Source of the DNA: Hymenobacter persicinus
GTDB taxonomy: Bacteria > Bacteroidota > Bacteroidia > Cytophagales > Hymenobacteraceae
NCBI RefSeq assembly: GCF_004167665.1
Contig: NZ_SEWE01000002.1
Coordinates: 1-64,000 of the forward strand
Direction: 5' to 3'
DNA length: 64,000 nucleotides
Below, one piece after another: positions 25,127 through 33,378 of the stretch; position 1 is the stretch's first letter; the number at the start of each line of letters is the position of its first letter. A program made the translations under genes and the position numbers. The notes below the pieces were generated by a model. The model saw only the letters and a list, made by a program, of their open reading frames with translations, did not search any database and was not told the DNA's origin.

Positions 25127-26065
25127 ATGGATCTGTTAAAAATAATTTCTGACATCGAGAAAGTAGACCCAGAAATCTACGACCGCCTCGACCCCCGCCG
25201 CCGCGTGTTCAAGCATTTCGGCGTGGCCGGCAAAGCCTTGGCTTCCGCCGCCATTCCCGGCCTGGTAGCCTCTATTTTCAGCAAGGCGTACGGCCAGACC
25301 GGTTCGCTCACGCCCGACGTGGCCAACGTGCTCAACTTCGCCCTGAAGCTGGAGTACCTGGAGTCGTTCTTCTACAACAAGGGCCTGGCTTCCGGCACGC
25401 TGATTCCGACCGGTCCCGGCCGTGACGCCATCACGCTGATTGCCCGCGACGAAACCAACCACGTAGCCGTGCTGCGCCAAACGCTCGGCAGCCAGGCCAT
25501 TACGGCCCTAAAGGATACGGATTTCGACTACACTGGCGCCCAGGGTGGTAAGCGGGCCGCCATCTTTGGCGACGTATTCACGAACTACGCCACGTTCCTG
25601 ACCCTGGCCCAGGCCTTTGAAGACACCGGCGTTCGGGCTTACAAAGGCGGTGCCCCGGCCCTGATAACCAACAAAGCCGTGCTGACGGCTGCGCTGAACA
25701 TTCACTCGGTGGAAGCCCGCCACGCCTCCCACCTGCGCACGATGCGCCGGGGTGGCCCTGCTACCATTGCCAGCGCCACCGCTCCCAAGAGCTGGATTAC
25801 GGACGGCGAAACAGTACCAGCAGCCGCTGCGGCTGTGTATGGTGCCGGCTCGCCCGCTACGCCTCCTACCGGCTCCACGCTGGCTAATGCCTCTAAGTTC
25901 TTCCCAGCCGAAGACAACAAGACCCAGGCTGGCGTACCGTTGAACACCACTTTTGCTTCCTTCAACCTGCCCGCCGCTTCGTTCTCGGAGGCCTTCGATG
26001 AGCCCCTGGACACGACCACGGTAGCCAACATTGCCGTCAACTTCATTGTGAGCGGCGTTTTTTAA
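25127..26065 (+). CDS. Ferritin-like protein, pair 1 second member
   Basis: A 312-residue ferritin-like protein with an extended N-terminus (DIEKVDPEIYDRLDPRRRVF) before a hydrophobic segment (AGKALASAAIPGLVASIF, 34-51), possibly a twin-arginine-like or membrane anchor. The bundle has LEYLESFFY, RDETNHVAVL, FEDTGVRAY and SVEARHASH, giving the same E, ExxH, E, ExxH pattern as its neighbour. The C-terminal third is an extension rich in alanine and proline that ends in FSEAFDEPLDT. It is probably co-transcribed with the lipoprotein upstream. Function unknown. Confidence 0.83.
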   Translation: MDLLKIISDIEKVDPEIYDRLDPRRRVFKHFGVAGKALASAAIPGLVASIFSKAYGQTGSLTPDVANVLNFALKLEYLESFFYNKGLASGTLIPTGPGRDAITLIARDETNHVAVLRQTLGSQAITALKDTDFDYTGAQGGKRAAIFGDVFTNYATFLTLAQAFEDTGVRAYKGGAPALITNKAVLTAALNIHSVEARHASHLRTMRRGGPATIASATAPKSWITDGETVPAAAAAVYGAGSPATPPTGSTLANASKFFPAEDNKTQAGVPLNTTFASFNLPAASFSEAFDEPLDTTTVANIAVNFIVSGVF

Positions 26066-26087
26066 GCCACCCGCTTTGGCTTTTTCG

Positions 26088-26119
26088 AAAAAAGGACGGC
26101 CCCCGGGTCGTCCTTTTTT
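26088..26119 (+). terminator. Hairpin terminator after ferritin-like pair 1
   Basis: AAAAAAGGACG and CGTCCTTTTTT arms with a 10-base loop. Confidence 0.8.
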
Positions 26120-26163
26120 ATTTGCCCGCCTGCCACCTTCCCGGCGCCGGCGGGCTCCTGTAA

Positions 26164-26195
26164 TTGGTGCATCCCGGTTTATCGGAGTACCTTTG
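26164..26195 (+). promoter_or_regulatory. Bacteroidota promoter of ferritin-like pair 2
   Basis: TACCTTTG at 26188-26195 with TTG at 26164-26166 (21-base spacer), about 55 bases before the ATG at 26250. It shows that the second pair has its own promoter. Confidence 0.6.
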
Positions 26196-26249
26196 TCTAG
26201 GTCGTCCCGGCGGGACGGCGGAGTTTTACCCGTTGGTGTTTTTCTGCTG

Positions 26250-26966
26250 ATGTCCGAGTCTGTTGCTCCTGATTCCTTTTTGGCCCGCTCCATGCGGCGC
26301 CGCTCCTTTTTCCGCGTTGCCGGAGCTGCCGCCGCCGCTTCCACGCTGGTGCTGGCGGGCTGCAACCCGGGCGACGATTCCCCGAAGCCCAGTACCAACC
26401 CCAACCTGTTGATTCTGGGGGGTGGCGACAATGGCCTGCTCAACTACGCCTATTTGCTGGAGCAGCTCGAAGCCGCCTTCTACCAGAAAGTCCTCGACGC
26501 GCTGCCCGCCGACCTGCTGCCCGGCGAGAAAGATGCCCTGACCGATTTGCGGGACCATGAAGTTATTCACCGCGAGTTTTTCAAGCAGGCGCTGGGCACC
26601 AACGCCATTGAGTCGTTCGACTTCGACTTCAGCACCCTCACCCTGACCACCCGGGCGGGTGTGTTTGCCGCGGCCAAAAAGCTCGAAGACCTGGGCGTGG
26701 CGGCCTACGCCGGCGTGGGCAAGCTTATCACCAGCAGCGTTTACCTCGGGCTGGTGGCCAAAATAGCCTCCGTGGAGGCCCGGCACGCGGCCTACGTGCG
26801 CGACGCCGTGCAGGCCAATTCCCTGGCCACGGCCGATGCCGACACCATCATCACCACCGGCGACTTCGCGGCCCTGAACGTGGCCCTGACTCCGGCCCAG
26901 GTGATGTCGGCGGCCGCGCCTTTCCTCAAATTCATCGTTGATACTTCCCAGTTGCCCAAGGCTTAG
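26250..26966 (+). CDS. Ferritin-like lipoprotein, pair 2 first member
   Basis: A 238-residue exported ferritin-like protein, related to the first member of pair 1. The twin-arginine motif is MRRRSFFRVAGAAAAASTL, and the lipobox is VLAGC. The bundle carries LEQLEAAFYQ, RDHEVIHREFFK, LEDLGVAAY and SVEARHAAY, so the E/ExxH ligand pattern is kept. The start at 26250 was chosen because the promoter at 26164-26195 lies inside the longer reading from 26076. It is followed after 27 bases by its partner. Confidence 0.85.
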   Translation: MSESVAPDSFLARSMRRRSFFRVAGAAAAASTLVLAGCNPGDDSPKPSTNPNLLILGGGDNGLLNYAYLLEQLEAAFYQKVLDALPADLLPGEKDALTDLRDHEVIHREFFKQALGTNAIESFDFDFSTLTLTTRAGVFAAAKKLEDLGVAAYAGVGKLITSSVYLGLVAKIASVEARHAAYVRDAVQANSLATADADTIITTGDFAALNVALTPAQVMSAAAPFLKFIVDTSQLPKA

Positions 26967-26993
26967 GCTGACGGCGGACGGCTCCCCCTTCTC

Positions 26994-27869
26994 ATGAATA
27001 TTTTCAAGCTCCTCGCCAATCTGGCCGAAGTTGACCCCGAGGCTTACCAGCGGCTGAGTGCCCGCCGGGGCATGCTGAGCAGCCTGGGCCAGCTGAGTCG
27101 CAAAACGGCCGCCACCGCCCTGCCCCTGGGGGTGGGCGCCGTGCTGCAGAAGGCCTACGGCCGCAACACCCAGACCATCCTCGACACCTTTACCCTGGCC
27201 CTGACGCTGGAGCACCTCGAGAATGAGTTTTATACCAAGGCCCTCGAAGCCGGCCGCAACGGAACGCTGACCTTTGCCCCCGGCACCCAGGCCGTGTTCC
27301 AGCAGATACAGGCCCACGAGCAGGCCCACGTGGCCTTCTTTCAGCGGCAGCTGCAAAGCTCCAACGCCGCCGTGCCCGCCAAGCCCAACTTCGACTTCAC
27401 GGGCAGCAAAAACGGTACGAAGCCCGCCTTGTACGCCGACGTGTTTACGAACTTCGCCACGTTCCTGAAAGTAGCCCAGCTGCTCGAAGACACCGGCGTG
27501 CGGGCCTACAAAGGGCAGCTGGAGTTTCTGATATCTGACAACGACGTGCTGCAGGCCGCCCTGCAGATTCACGCCGTGGAAGCCCGGCACGCGGCCCACA
27601 TCCGCGGCATGCGCCGAGCCCTGGGCGCCAACGTCCGGGACTGGATCAGCAAGGACGACGAAACCATCACCAACACCAGCACGGCCGCCGTGTACGCGGG
27701 CGAGGATGCCGAAAAGCAAACTCTGCCCGGGCTGCCCATCACCCAGTTCCCGACCGACACCACACCCTTCGCCGTGGGCCCCAAGCCCAAGGTGAGTCTG
27801 GGCGAGGCCTTCGACGAGCCCATAACCACGGGGGTGGCCACCCAGCTGGCGGGGCTGTTTACGTTTTAA
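26994..27869 (+). CDS. Ferritin-like protein, pair 2 second member
   Basis: A 291-residue relative of the second member of pair 1. It shares the N-terminal pattern (NIFKLLANLAEVDPEAYQRL) with a hydrophobic stretch (AATALPLGVGAVLQ), then LEHLENEFY, AHEQAHVAFF, LEDTGVRAY and AVEARHAAH. The C-terminal tail again ends in a GEAFDEP motif. The order lipoprotein then non-lipidated partner repeats that of pair 1. A terminator follows at 27897. Confidence 0.83.
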   Translation: MNIFKLLANLAEVDPEAYQRLSARRGMLSSLGQLSRKTAATALPLGVGAVLQKAYGRNTQTILDTFTLALTLEHLENEFYTKALEAGRNGTLTFAPGTQAVFQQIQAHEQAHVAFFQRQLQSSNAAVPAKPNFDFTGSKNGTKPALYADVFTNFATFLKVAQLLEDTGVRAYKGQLEFLISDNDVLQAALQIHAVEARHAAHIRGMRRALGANVRDWISKDDETITNTSTAAVYAGEDAEKQTLPGLPITQFPTDTTPFAVGPKPKVSLGEAFDEPITTGVATQLAGLFTF

Positions 27870-27896
27870 TACAAGCTTAATCACTTTTGTGCATCT

Positions 27897-27924
27897 AAGG
27901 AACGGCCTGCGCCGTTCCTTTTTT
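27897..27924 (+). terminator. Hairpin terminator after ferritin-like pair 2
   Basis: Perfect 10-base arms AAGGAACGGC / GCCGTTCCTT with a 4-base loop and a following T run. Confidence 0.9.
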
Positions 27925-28106
27925 GTTGCCATTCGGGCAACGGAAGCACCGTTCAGCTTGCACTTTGGGAGTTTATTATTGTAACTTTCGACAAAGCACT
28001 GAAAACACTTGGGGCCACCGGACGCTTTTTTTAAAGCATTCGTATACGCCCTGCGTCTACTGATCTAGAATACCAACCCACCCGCCTTTTAACCTTCTTT
28101 TGACCG

Positions 28107-28295
28107 ATGCTGGAATACGTTAAAACCATCCTGCTCAAAGTCAGCTTCGACAAAATCCTCTTCGAAAAAGAGCTCCGCAAAGCATTCCGCATGCTGGTGC
28201 CCGTCGAATTGCAAGAGTTGAAAACCTGGTGCTATCAACAGTTCGCCAAAGTCTACCAGCGCATTCTGAACCGCGTTTTTGCCCAAGCGGCCTAG
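28107..28295 (+). CDS. Small 62-residue protein, unknown
   Basis: A short, mostly helical, positively charged protein (MLEYVKTILLKVSFDKILFE, then LRKAFRMLVPVELQELKTWC). The codon use fits a real gene, and the pattern of alternating hydrophobic and charged residues suggests a helical hairpin. From memory, similar short proteins occur in other Cytophagales, but I could not check. There is no signal peptide. It stands alone between a terminator and the convergent queG gene. Confidence 0.65.
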   Translation: MLEYVKTILLKVSFDKILFEKELRKAFRMLVPVELQELKTWCYQQFAKVYQRILNRVFAQAA

Positions 28296-28324
28296 TCCCG
28301 TTTCTGGCTCCTTCCAAGCCGCCG

Positions 28325-29263
28325 CTACTCCTCTCCCGTCACAAACCTGATATTGCGGGTCAGCCCCGCGTAGCCCGTCCGTTTCATTGCCGACTGCCGG
28401 AACAGCTCCGAGAATAGCTCGTGGGTTATTTCCTGCCAATCGGTGGTGCTCAGGTGCGGCAACTGTGGATTGGGTTTGAACTGAGGTTCGCTGTGGGGCT
28501 TGCTAAAGCGGTTCCAGGGGCACACGTCCTGGCAGATGTCGCAGCCAAACACCCAGTTGCCGAACTTGCCCGCCATTTCGGTCGGAATCTGGTCCTTGAG
28601 CTCAATGGTGAAGTAACTGATGCACTTGCTGCCGTCGACGACGTAGGGCTCGGTAATGGCGCCGGTTGGGCAGGCGTCGAGGCACTTCGTGCAGGTGCCG
28701 CAGTAGTCCTTGATAGGCCCGTCGTAGTCGAGCTCCAGGTCCACGATAAGCTCGGCAATGAAGTAGAAGCTGCCGGTGCCGGGCGTAATCAGGTTGCTGT
28801 TTTTGCCCACCCAGCCCAGGCCGCTCTTTTTGGCCCAGGCCTTGTCGAGTACCGGGGCCGAATCAACGAAGCACCGCCCTCCTACTTCCCCGATTTCCTG
28901 CTGAATATCCTGGAGCAGGGTCTTGAGCTTGTCCTTGATGACGAAGTGGTAGTCGCGCCCGTAGGCGTATTTGCTGATCTTGAGTGTGCCGTCGGCGGGC
29001 TGCTGGTCTTCCTCGGCCGGGTAATAGTTGAGCAGCAGCGAAATCACCGACTTGGCCCCGTCCACGAGCAGACGCGGGTCGAGGCGCTTGTCGAAGTGGT
29101 TGGCCATGTAGCCCATCTGCCCGTGCATATTGCGGTTAAGCCAGTTTTCGAGCCGGGGTGCCTCCTCTTCCAGAAACTCCGCCTTGGAGATACCGCAATA
29201 CATAAAGCCCAGCTCCAGGGCCCGGCGTTTGATGAAAGCGGTATAAGCGGCGGTGGGCAGCAT
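28325..29263 (-). CDS. queG: Epoxyqueuosine reductase
   Basis: A 312-residue enzyme that reduces epoxyqueuosine to queuosine at the wobble base of several tRNAs, using cobalamin and two [4Fe-4S] clusters. The clusters are bound by [12 protein letters not shown] and CDICQDVCP plus a Cys between them. The family-typical KYAYGRDYH and [10 protein letters not shown], and the [11 protein letters not shown] stretch with the catalytic aspartate, are present. The start at 29263 (MLPTAAYT) was chosen because the 14 extra residues of the longer reading are repeat-derived and lack family resemblance. The C-terminal tail is typical of the shorter QueG form without a HEAT domain. Confidence 0.95.
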   Translation of the reverse strand: MLPTAAYTAFIKRRALELGFMYCGISKAEFLEEEAPRLENWLNRNMHGQMGYMANHFDKRLDPRLLVDGAKSVISLLLNYYPAEEDQQPADGTLKISKYAYGRDYHFVIKDKLKTLLQDIQQEIGEVGGRCFVDSAPVLDKAWAKKSGLGWVGKNSNLITPGTGSFYFIAELIVDLELDYDGPIKDYCGTCTKCLDACPTGAITEPYVVDGSKCISYFTIELKDQIPTEMAGKFGNWVFGCDICQDVCPWNRFSKPHSEPQFKPNPQLPHLSTTDWQEITHELFSELFRQSAMKRTGYAGLTRNIRFVTGEE

Positions 29264-29296
29264 GCTGGTTTTTGGTTGGTTGTTGCTGGTTTTTGG
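29264..29296. repeat. Short direct repeat before queG
   Basis: GCTGGTTTTTGG occurs at 29264-29275 and again at 29285-29296, in the leader just before the queG start. Confidence 0.6.
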
Positions 29297-29340
29297 CCTT
29301 GCCAAACCAATTTCTTCTTTACGCTACAGTCTATACAAAC

Positions 29341-29375
29341 GAAAAGTGCGCTTGAATTGCTCAAGCGCACTTTTC
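29341..29375 (-). terminator. Hairpin terminator after ruvB
   Basis: Perfect 15-base arms (GAAAAGTGCGCTTGA and its complement) with a 5-base loop, about 45 bases past the ruvB stop. It also separates ruvB from queG. Confidence 0.85.
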
Positions 29376-29419
29376 GTAACAAAGATCCAAAAACCACGAA
29401 CGAATAACCAAAAATCGGC

Positions 29420-30469
29420 CTAGCCCTCGGCTCCGAACAGGTCAGTGGTGTTGCCGCGCAGGTGCTGGGGCATGAGCTTGCCCAAGTGCTTGTAGGCTGC
29501 TTCGGTAGCCTCGCGGCCCCGGGAGGTGCGCTTCAAATAGCCCTCCTGGATCAGGAAGGGCTCGTACACTTCCTCGATGGTTTCGGCTTCCTCCCCGCAG
29601 GCGGTGGCAATGGTGCTGATACCGACCGGACCGCCCTTGAACTTGTCGATAATGGTGTTCAGGATGCGCTTGTCCATGTCGTCGAGCCCCTGGGAGTCCA
29701 CGTCGAGGGCGCGCAGGGCAAACTGGGCAATGTCCACGGTGATGGTGCCGTCGCCCTTGATCTGGGCGAAGTCGCGGGTGCGGCGCAGCAGGTTGTTGGC
29801 AATGCGGGGCGTCCCGCGGGAGCGGCGGGCAATTTCGAAGGCCGCATCCTCGTGAATCGGGGTGCCCAGAATTTCGGCCGACCGCTTCACGATGCTGGTG
29901 AGCAGCTTTGAGTCGTAATATTCCAAACGGGCCGAGATGCCGAAGCGGGCCCGCAACGGCGAGGTCAGCATGCCCGAGCGGGTGGTAGCCCCGATGAGGG
30001 TGAACGGGCTCAGCGAAATCTGCACCGACCGCGCATTCGGACCCGAATCGAGCATGATGTCGATGCGGTAGTCTTCCATCGCCGAGTACAGGTACTCTTC
30101 CACCACGGGGTTGAGGCGGTGAATTTCGTCGATGAACAGCACGTCGTTCGGCTCCAGGTTGGTCAGCAGGCCGGCCAGGTCCGAGGGCTTGTCGAGCACC
30201 GGGCCGCTCGTCATCTTGATGCCCGATTCGAGCTCGTTGGCAATGATGTGCGAGAGAGTCGTTTTGCCCAGGCCGGGCGGGCCGTGCAGCAGCACGTGGT
30301 CGAGGGCCTCGCCGCGCTGCCGGGCGGCGGCCACGAACACCCGCAGGTTTTCCACGACCTTGTCCTGCCCCGCAAAATCGGAGAAGGACAAGGGCCGCAG
30401 GGCTTTGTCAAGGTCTTTTTCGGAGGCGTCCATGTGGCCGCTGTCCCCGGTCAGATAATTTTCGCGCAT
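29420..30469 (-). CDS. ruvB: Holliday junction branch-migration ATPase RuvB
   Basis: A 349-residue AAA+ motor that drives branch migration of Holliday junctions together with RuvA, and with RuvC for cutting. Visible motifs are the [14 protein letters not shown]-terminus, Walker [11 protein letters not shown], Walker B FIDEIHRL, sensor ATTRSGML with the arginine finger region LRARFG, and the winged-helix C-terminus [15 protein letters not shown] ([13 protein letters not shown]). The start MRENYL at 30469 is the family N-terminus; the upstream reading adds 23 residues with no similarity. No ruvA or ruvC adjoins it. Confidence 0.97.
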   Translation of the reverse strand: MRENYLTGDSGHMDASEKDLDKALRPLSFSDFAGQDKVVENLRVFVAAARQRGEALDHVLLHGPPGLGKTTLSHIIANELESGIKMTSGPVLDKPSDLAGLLTNLEPNDVLFIDEIHRLNPVVEEYLYSAMEDYRIDIMLDSGPNARSVQISLSPFTLIGATTRSGMLTSPLRARFGISARLEYYDSKLLTSIVKRSAEILGTPIHEDAAFEIARRSRGTPRIANNLLRRTRDFAQIKGDGTITVDIAQFALRALDVDSQGLDDMDKRILNTIIDKFKGGPVGISTIATACGEEAETIEEVYEPFLIQEGYLKRTSRGREATEAAYKHLGKLMPQHLRGNTTDLFGAEG

Positions 30470-30670
30470 GGTAACGAGCGTGAGATTGGTAGCTGAAAGG
30501 TAACACAACGCGGCCCTGATTCCTCCCATTTTTAGCAAAAAAAACGCAGCTGCCGGCCTAACGAGGGCATTTATCTAACCGCATTAGCAAAACTCATCTA
30601 CTTCCGGCGCCGCGGTGCCGGGCTGCTACCCGGGAGCTGCGTATTTTGCGGCCCCAACCGTTTCTATTTT

Positions 30671-31642
30671 ATGCCCGCTTCCGCTTCTTTCGTGGCCTGG
30701 CTGCACACGCTGCCCACCACCTTCTACGACCAGCTGGCCCACGCGCTTTCCCTGCACGGCATGGCCTGCGCCGAATTGCTGGCCCATCCCCAGCAGGAGC
30801 TGCCCCAGCAGGTTATGGGCCTTACCGGCCTCGACGCCGCCCAAGTGGCCCAGCTCAATACCATCGGCAGCCACGACCAGCTAGTGGCGGCCCTGGCCGA
30901 AAATCCGCGCCGGCTCTACGACCTGCTGCTGGTGGGCGGCCTGGTGCTCGATACCTCCCTGGCCGCGCCGGTGCTGGCCTACGTGCGCCAGCAGATGTTC
31001 ATTGACGAAGCGCAGCTGGTCACGCTGAAGCACTACTGCCTGGAACTCAGCGGCACGTTTCTGGGGGCCTTGGAGCAGCAACTGCCCGCTGAACCATCCA
31101 TTGGCCTGCACCGGCTGCAGGTTGAAGCGGCGTTTGCGCGCTACGTGGCCAACAATCCGCCGCCTGCGCCGCCTGTGGCTACCATCCGCTTCACTGACCC
31201 GCAGTTGCAGATGATGCGGCTGGCACTGTTGCTCGTGCATTCGCTGCCCGAAGCTGGGGAGCAGCCCTTCATGCGGGCTGTGGCCGCGCTGGAGCCTTTG
31301 CAGCCGGTGGCCCTCGAACCCATGATTGCACGGCTGGGCCAGCTCCAGCCCGCCGAGGCCCTGCCGCTGACCATGCCCGAGTTGGTGCAGCTTTACGCGG
31401 CCATGCAGGTGTGCGGGATGGTATTCGTGAGCGACGTGCTTGGCACGCTGGGTCTGGAACAAGCCCTGCCCCAACCCACGGCGGAAGATGCGGCTACTAG
31501 CCCGGCGGCCCCGGCCAGCAGCCGGCAGGCCGTGGGCGAAATGGTCAGCAGCTTCACGCAGTGGGTGCAGCAGACCTTCCCCGACGCCCCCGAAATTGCC
31601 GCGGCCCGCACCCGAGTCCTGGCCCTGGCCGACGCGCTGTAG
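30671..31642 (+). CDS. Unknown 323-residue helical protein
   Basis: I do not recognise this protein. It has no signal peptide or clear membrane helix and is mainly helical, with many leucines and alanines (for example LYDLLLVGGLVLDTSLAAPV). The middle has VATIRFTDPQLQMMRLALLL and the tail AVGEMVSSFTQWVQQTFPDA. The ATG at 30671 is the first in frame and codon use matches the neighbours. It is transcribed divergently from ruvB and is followed, convergently, by the HIRAN gene. Confidence 0.7.
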   Translation: MPASASFVAWLHTLPTTFYDQLAHALSLHGMACAELLAHPQQELPQQVMGLTGLDAAQVAQLNTIGSHDQLVAALAENPRRLYDLLLVGGLVLDTSLAAPVLAYVRQQMFIDEAQLVTLKHYCLELSGTFLGALEQQLPAEPSIGLHRLQVEAAFARYVANNPPPAPPVATIRFTDPQLQMMRLALLLVHSLPEAGEQPFMRAVAALEPLQPVALEPMIARLGQLQPAEALPLTMPELVQLYAAMQVCGMVFVSDVLGTLGLEQALPQPTAEDAATSPAAPASSRQAVGEMVSSFTQWVQQTFPDAPEIAAARTRVLALADAL

Positions 31643-31671
31643 CCCTTGGCCGGCCGGAGCGGTTTTTTGGG

Positions 31672-32022
31672 CTACTTGCTGGCCGGCAGCAGCACTTCGA
31701 TTTCGAGCTGGAGCCAATCGTCTTCCCAGGCTTTGTGGGTGATGCGGGCCGTGAGCGGGTAGCCGGCGTCGAGCAGGCGGGCACTGGTTTCGTTGCGCAC
31801 CTCGGGCAGGTAGCCCAGCCAGATGCTGCCTTCGGCCTCGGTGGTCAGCACCTTCACGGCCCAGTCGTCGTACTTGCTGTCGGCCTCGCGCTCCAAGCGC
31901 AGGGGCTGACCGAGGTAAAGGCCGGGCTCGTGCTGTTTGAGGTTTTCGCGGTGGGTGGTGCCGGCCACGAGGCATTCCAGAAGCACCAGGTCGGGGGCAG
32001 ACGAAGCAGAAGCAGGTTTCAT
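31672..32022 (-). CDS. HIRAN-domain protein
   Basis: A 116-residue protein that is little more than one HIRAN domain, which in larger proteins such as HLTF and Rad5 binds the 3' end of single-stranded DNA. The visible pattern is VAGTTHREN, LGQPLRLEREADSKYDDWAVKV and GSIWLGYLPE, followed by a basic strand (PLTARITHKAWEDDWLQLEI). Stand-alone bacterial HIRAN proteins exist, but their role is unclear. The start MKPASASS at 32022 is the first ATG after the promoter gap; longer readings are GC-driven. It is convergent with the upstream unknown gene and divergent from a DUF4268 gene. Confidence 0.8.
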   Translation of the reverse strand: MKPASASSAPDLVLLECLVAGTTHRENLKQHEPGLYLGQPLRLEREADSKYDDWAVKVLTTEAEGSIWLGYLPEVRNETSARLLDAGYPLTARITHKAWEDDWLQLEIEVLLPASK

Positions 32023-32154
32023 GCTGCCAATGTACAGGACTGTCGGCAAGTTACCGCGCCAGTTGCCCTGGCCGGCACCGCTGCTCGCTGCCGCGTTTAG
32101 GCGAAAAACCGGCCGGCATCGTATTTTTCGGGTCTTTACCCCTCTTCTTTCCGC

Positions 32155-32616
32155 ATGTATAGCAAAGCCGAAACCGCCCAGCTGCGTCAGGCCTTCTGGA
32201 CTACGTTTGGTCAGTATATGGCCCCCGTGCCCTCGGCCGAGGGTCTGCCCACGAACTGGATCAACTACAAAACCGGCGTCAAGCACGTGCAATTCCGCCT
32301 GCACGCCGACACCCGCCACGCCACCATCAGCATTGAGCTGACCCACCCCGACGCGGACGTGCGGGCCGTATTTTTCGAGCAGTTTGAAGCGCTGAAAACC
32401 CTGCTCCACGAAACCACCGGCCAGCCCTGGCGCTGGGAAGCCGACGCCCATGACATCCACGGCCAGCCCCTGAGCCGCATTTTTCAGGAGCTTACCCCCG
32501 TCAACATGTTCAACCGGGACGATTGGCCGGCGCTGATTTCGTTTTTCAAGCCCCGCCTGATAGCCCTGGACGCCTTCTGGAGCGACGCGCAATACTCGTT
32601 TCAGGACTTGGCCTGA
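32155..32616 (+). CDS. DUF4268 domain protein
   Basis: A 153-residue soluble protein that matches the DUF4268 pattern I know from Bacteroidota, with WTTFGQYMAPVPSAEGLPTN, WINYKTGVKHVQFRLHADTR, ISIELTHPDADVRAVFFEQF and a C-terminal FKPRLIALDAFWSDAQ. DUF4268 often occurs near nuclease or restriction-like proteins but has no known activity. The start MYSKAETAQL is typical for the family. It lies next to the HIRAN gene, divergently. Confidence 0.85.
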   Translation: MYSKAETAQLRQAFWTTFGQYMAPVPSAEGLPTNWINYKTGVKHVQFRLHADTRHATISIELTHPDADVRAVFFEQFEALKTLLHETTGQPWRWEADAHDIHGQPLSRIFQELTPVNMFNRDDWPALISFFKPRLIALDAFWSDAQYSFQDLA

Positions 32617-32662
32617 CCCTATTCAAGGCAACAAATATTGCTGCCGGTAGCTGGGCTGTGAG

Positions 32663-33319
32663 TTACGGCTTTTTGCTCGCGGAGAGGGCAGTGGTCCGCG
32701 CGGCCAGGTCGGCCAGGGTCTGGGCCACGTCCTTGCGGGTGGGGTCGGTGCTGTAGGCCATTTGCAGCACGCTTACGGCGTATTTCTGGTAAGCGGTACC
32801 CTTGCCGGCCTCCCCGCCGGCCGCGTAAGCTTCGCCGTAGGCAAAGGCCCGGCGGCCCAGGTTGTAGAGGTCGTCGGCCGTGACGGCCTTGATATCCGAG
32901 CCAGGGGCCAACCGAAACGCTTTTTGCAGGTCAGCCCAGCCCTGCTGAATGTCGCCCTGGCTGATGCGGCTCAGCCCCAGTTCCCGGTAGCTCGGGGCCG
33001 AGGCGGTGTCCACCTTGTTGCTGGCTTCAAACCAGGTAATAGCCTGCGGGTACTTGTCGAGCAGGTAGTAGCTGTGGCCCAAAGCGGAGCGCACGAGCCG
33101 GTGGGTGGAATCCAGCCCCAGCGTTTCCTGGTATTTGCCGATGGCCTGCCGCTCCAGAGGCCGGGCCTGGGCGGTATCAGTGAGGCCGGCGGCGCGCAGG
33201 GACAGCGCCACGCCTTCGTTGAAGGTGTCGAAGGCTTTTTTCTCGGGCTTGGCCTGGCAGCCGGCGAGGGTAGCTGTCAGCACCACGGCTAGAAAACGAG
33301 TAGAAAAAAGAAGTTTCAT
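32663..33319 (-). CDS. TPR-repeat lipoprotein
   Basis: A 218-residue exported lipoprotein. The lipobox LTATLAGC (Cys21) follows a hydrophobic signal. The mature part has tetratricopeptide-like repeats: HSYYLLDKYPQAITWFEASN, ELGLSRISQGDIQQGWADLQ and AFAYGEAYAAGGEAGKGTAY. Such proteins act as scaffolds in envelope complexes; no partner is clear. The start at 33319 (MKLLFSTR) is preferred over one three codons upstream. Confidence 0.85.
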   Translation of the reverse strand: MKLLFSTRFLAVVLTATLAGCQAKPEKKAFDTFNEGVALSLRAAGLTDTAQARPLERQAIGKYQETLGLDSTHRLVRSALGHSYYLLDKYPQAITWFEASNKVDTASAPSYRELGLSRISQGDIQQGWADLQKAFRLAPGSDIKAVTADDLYNLGRRAFAYGEAYAAGGEAGKGTAYQKYAVSVLQMAYSTDPTRKDVAQTLADLAARTTALSASKKP

Positions 33320-33378
33320 GGCCTGCAAGAAACGTAAAAGCGCTTGGTCTTGCCTTAGAAGTTGTGGGTAAAACGAAG

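Noticed and set aside
26226..27932. A 568-residue minus-strand open frame opposite the second ferritin-like pair
   Set aside because: Low-complexity His/Gly-rich translation opposite two genes with intact metal-site motifs; no independent support.
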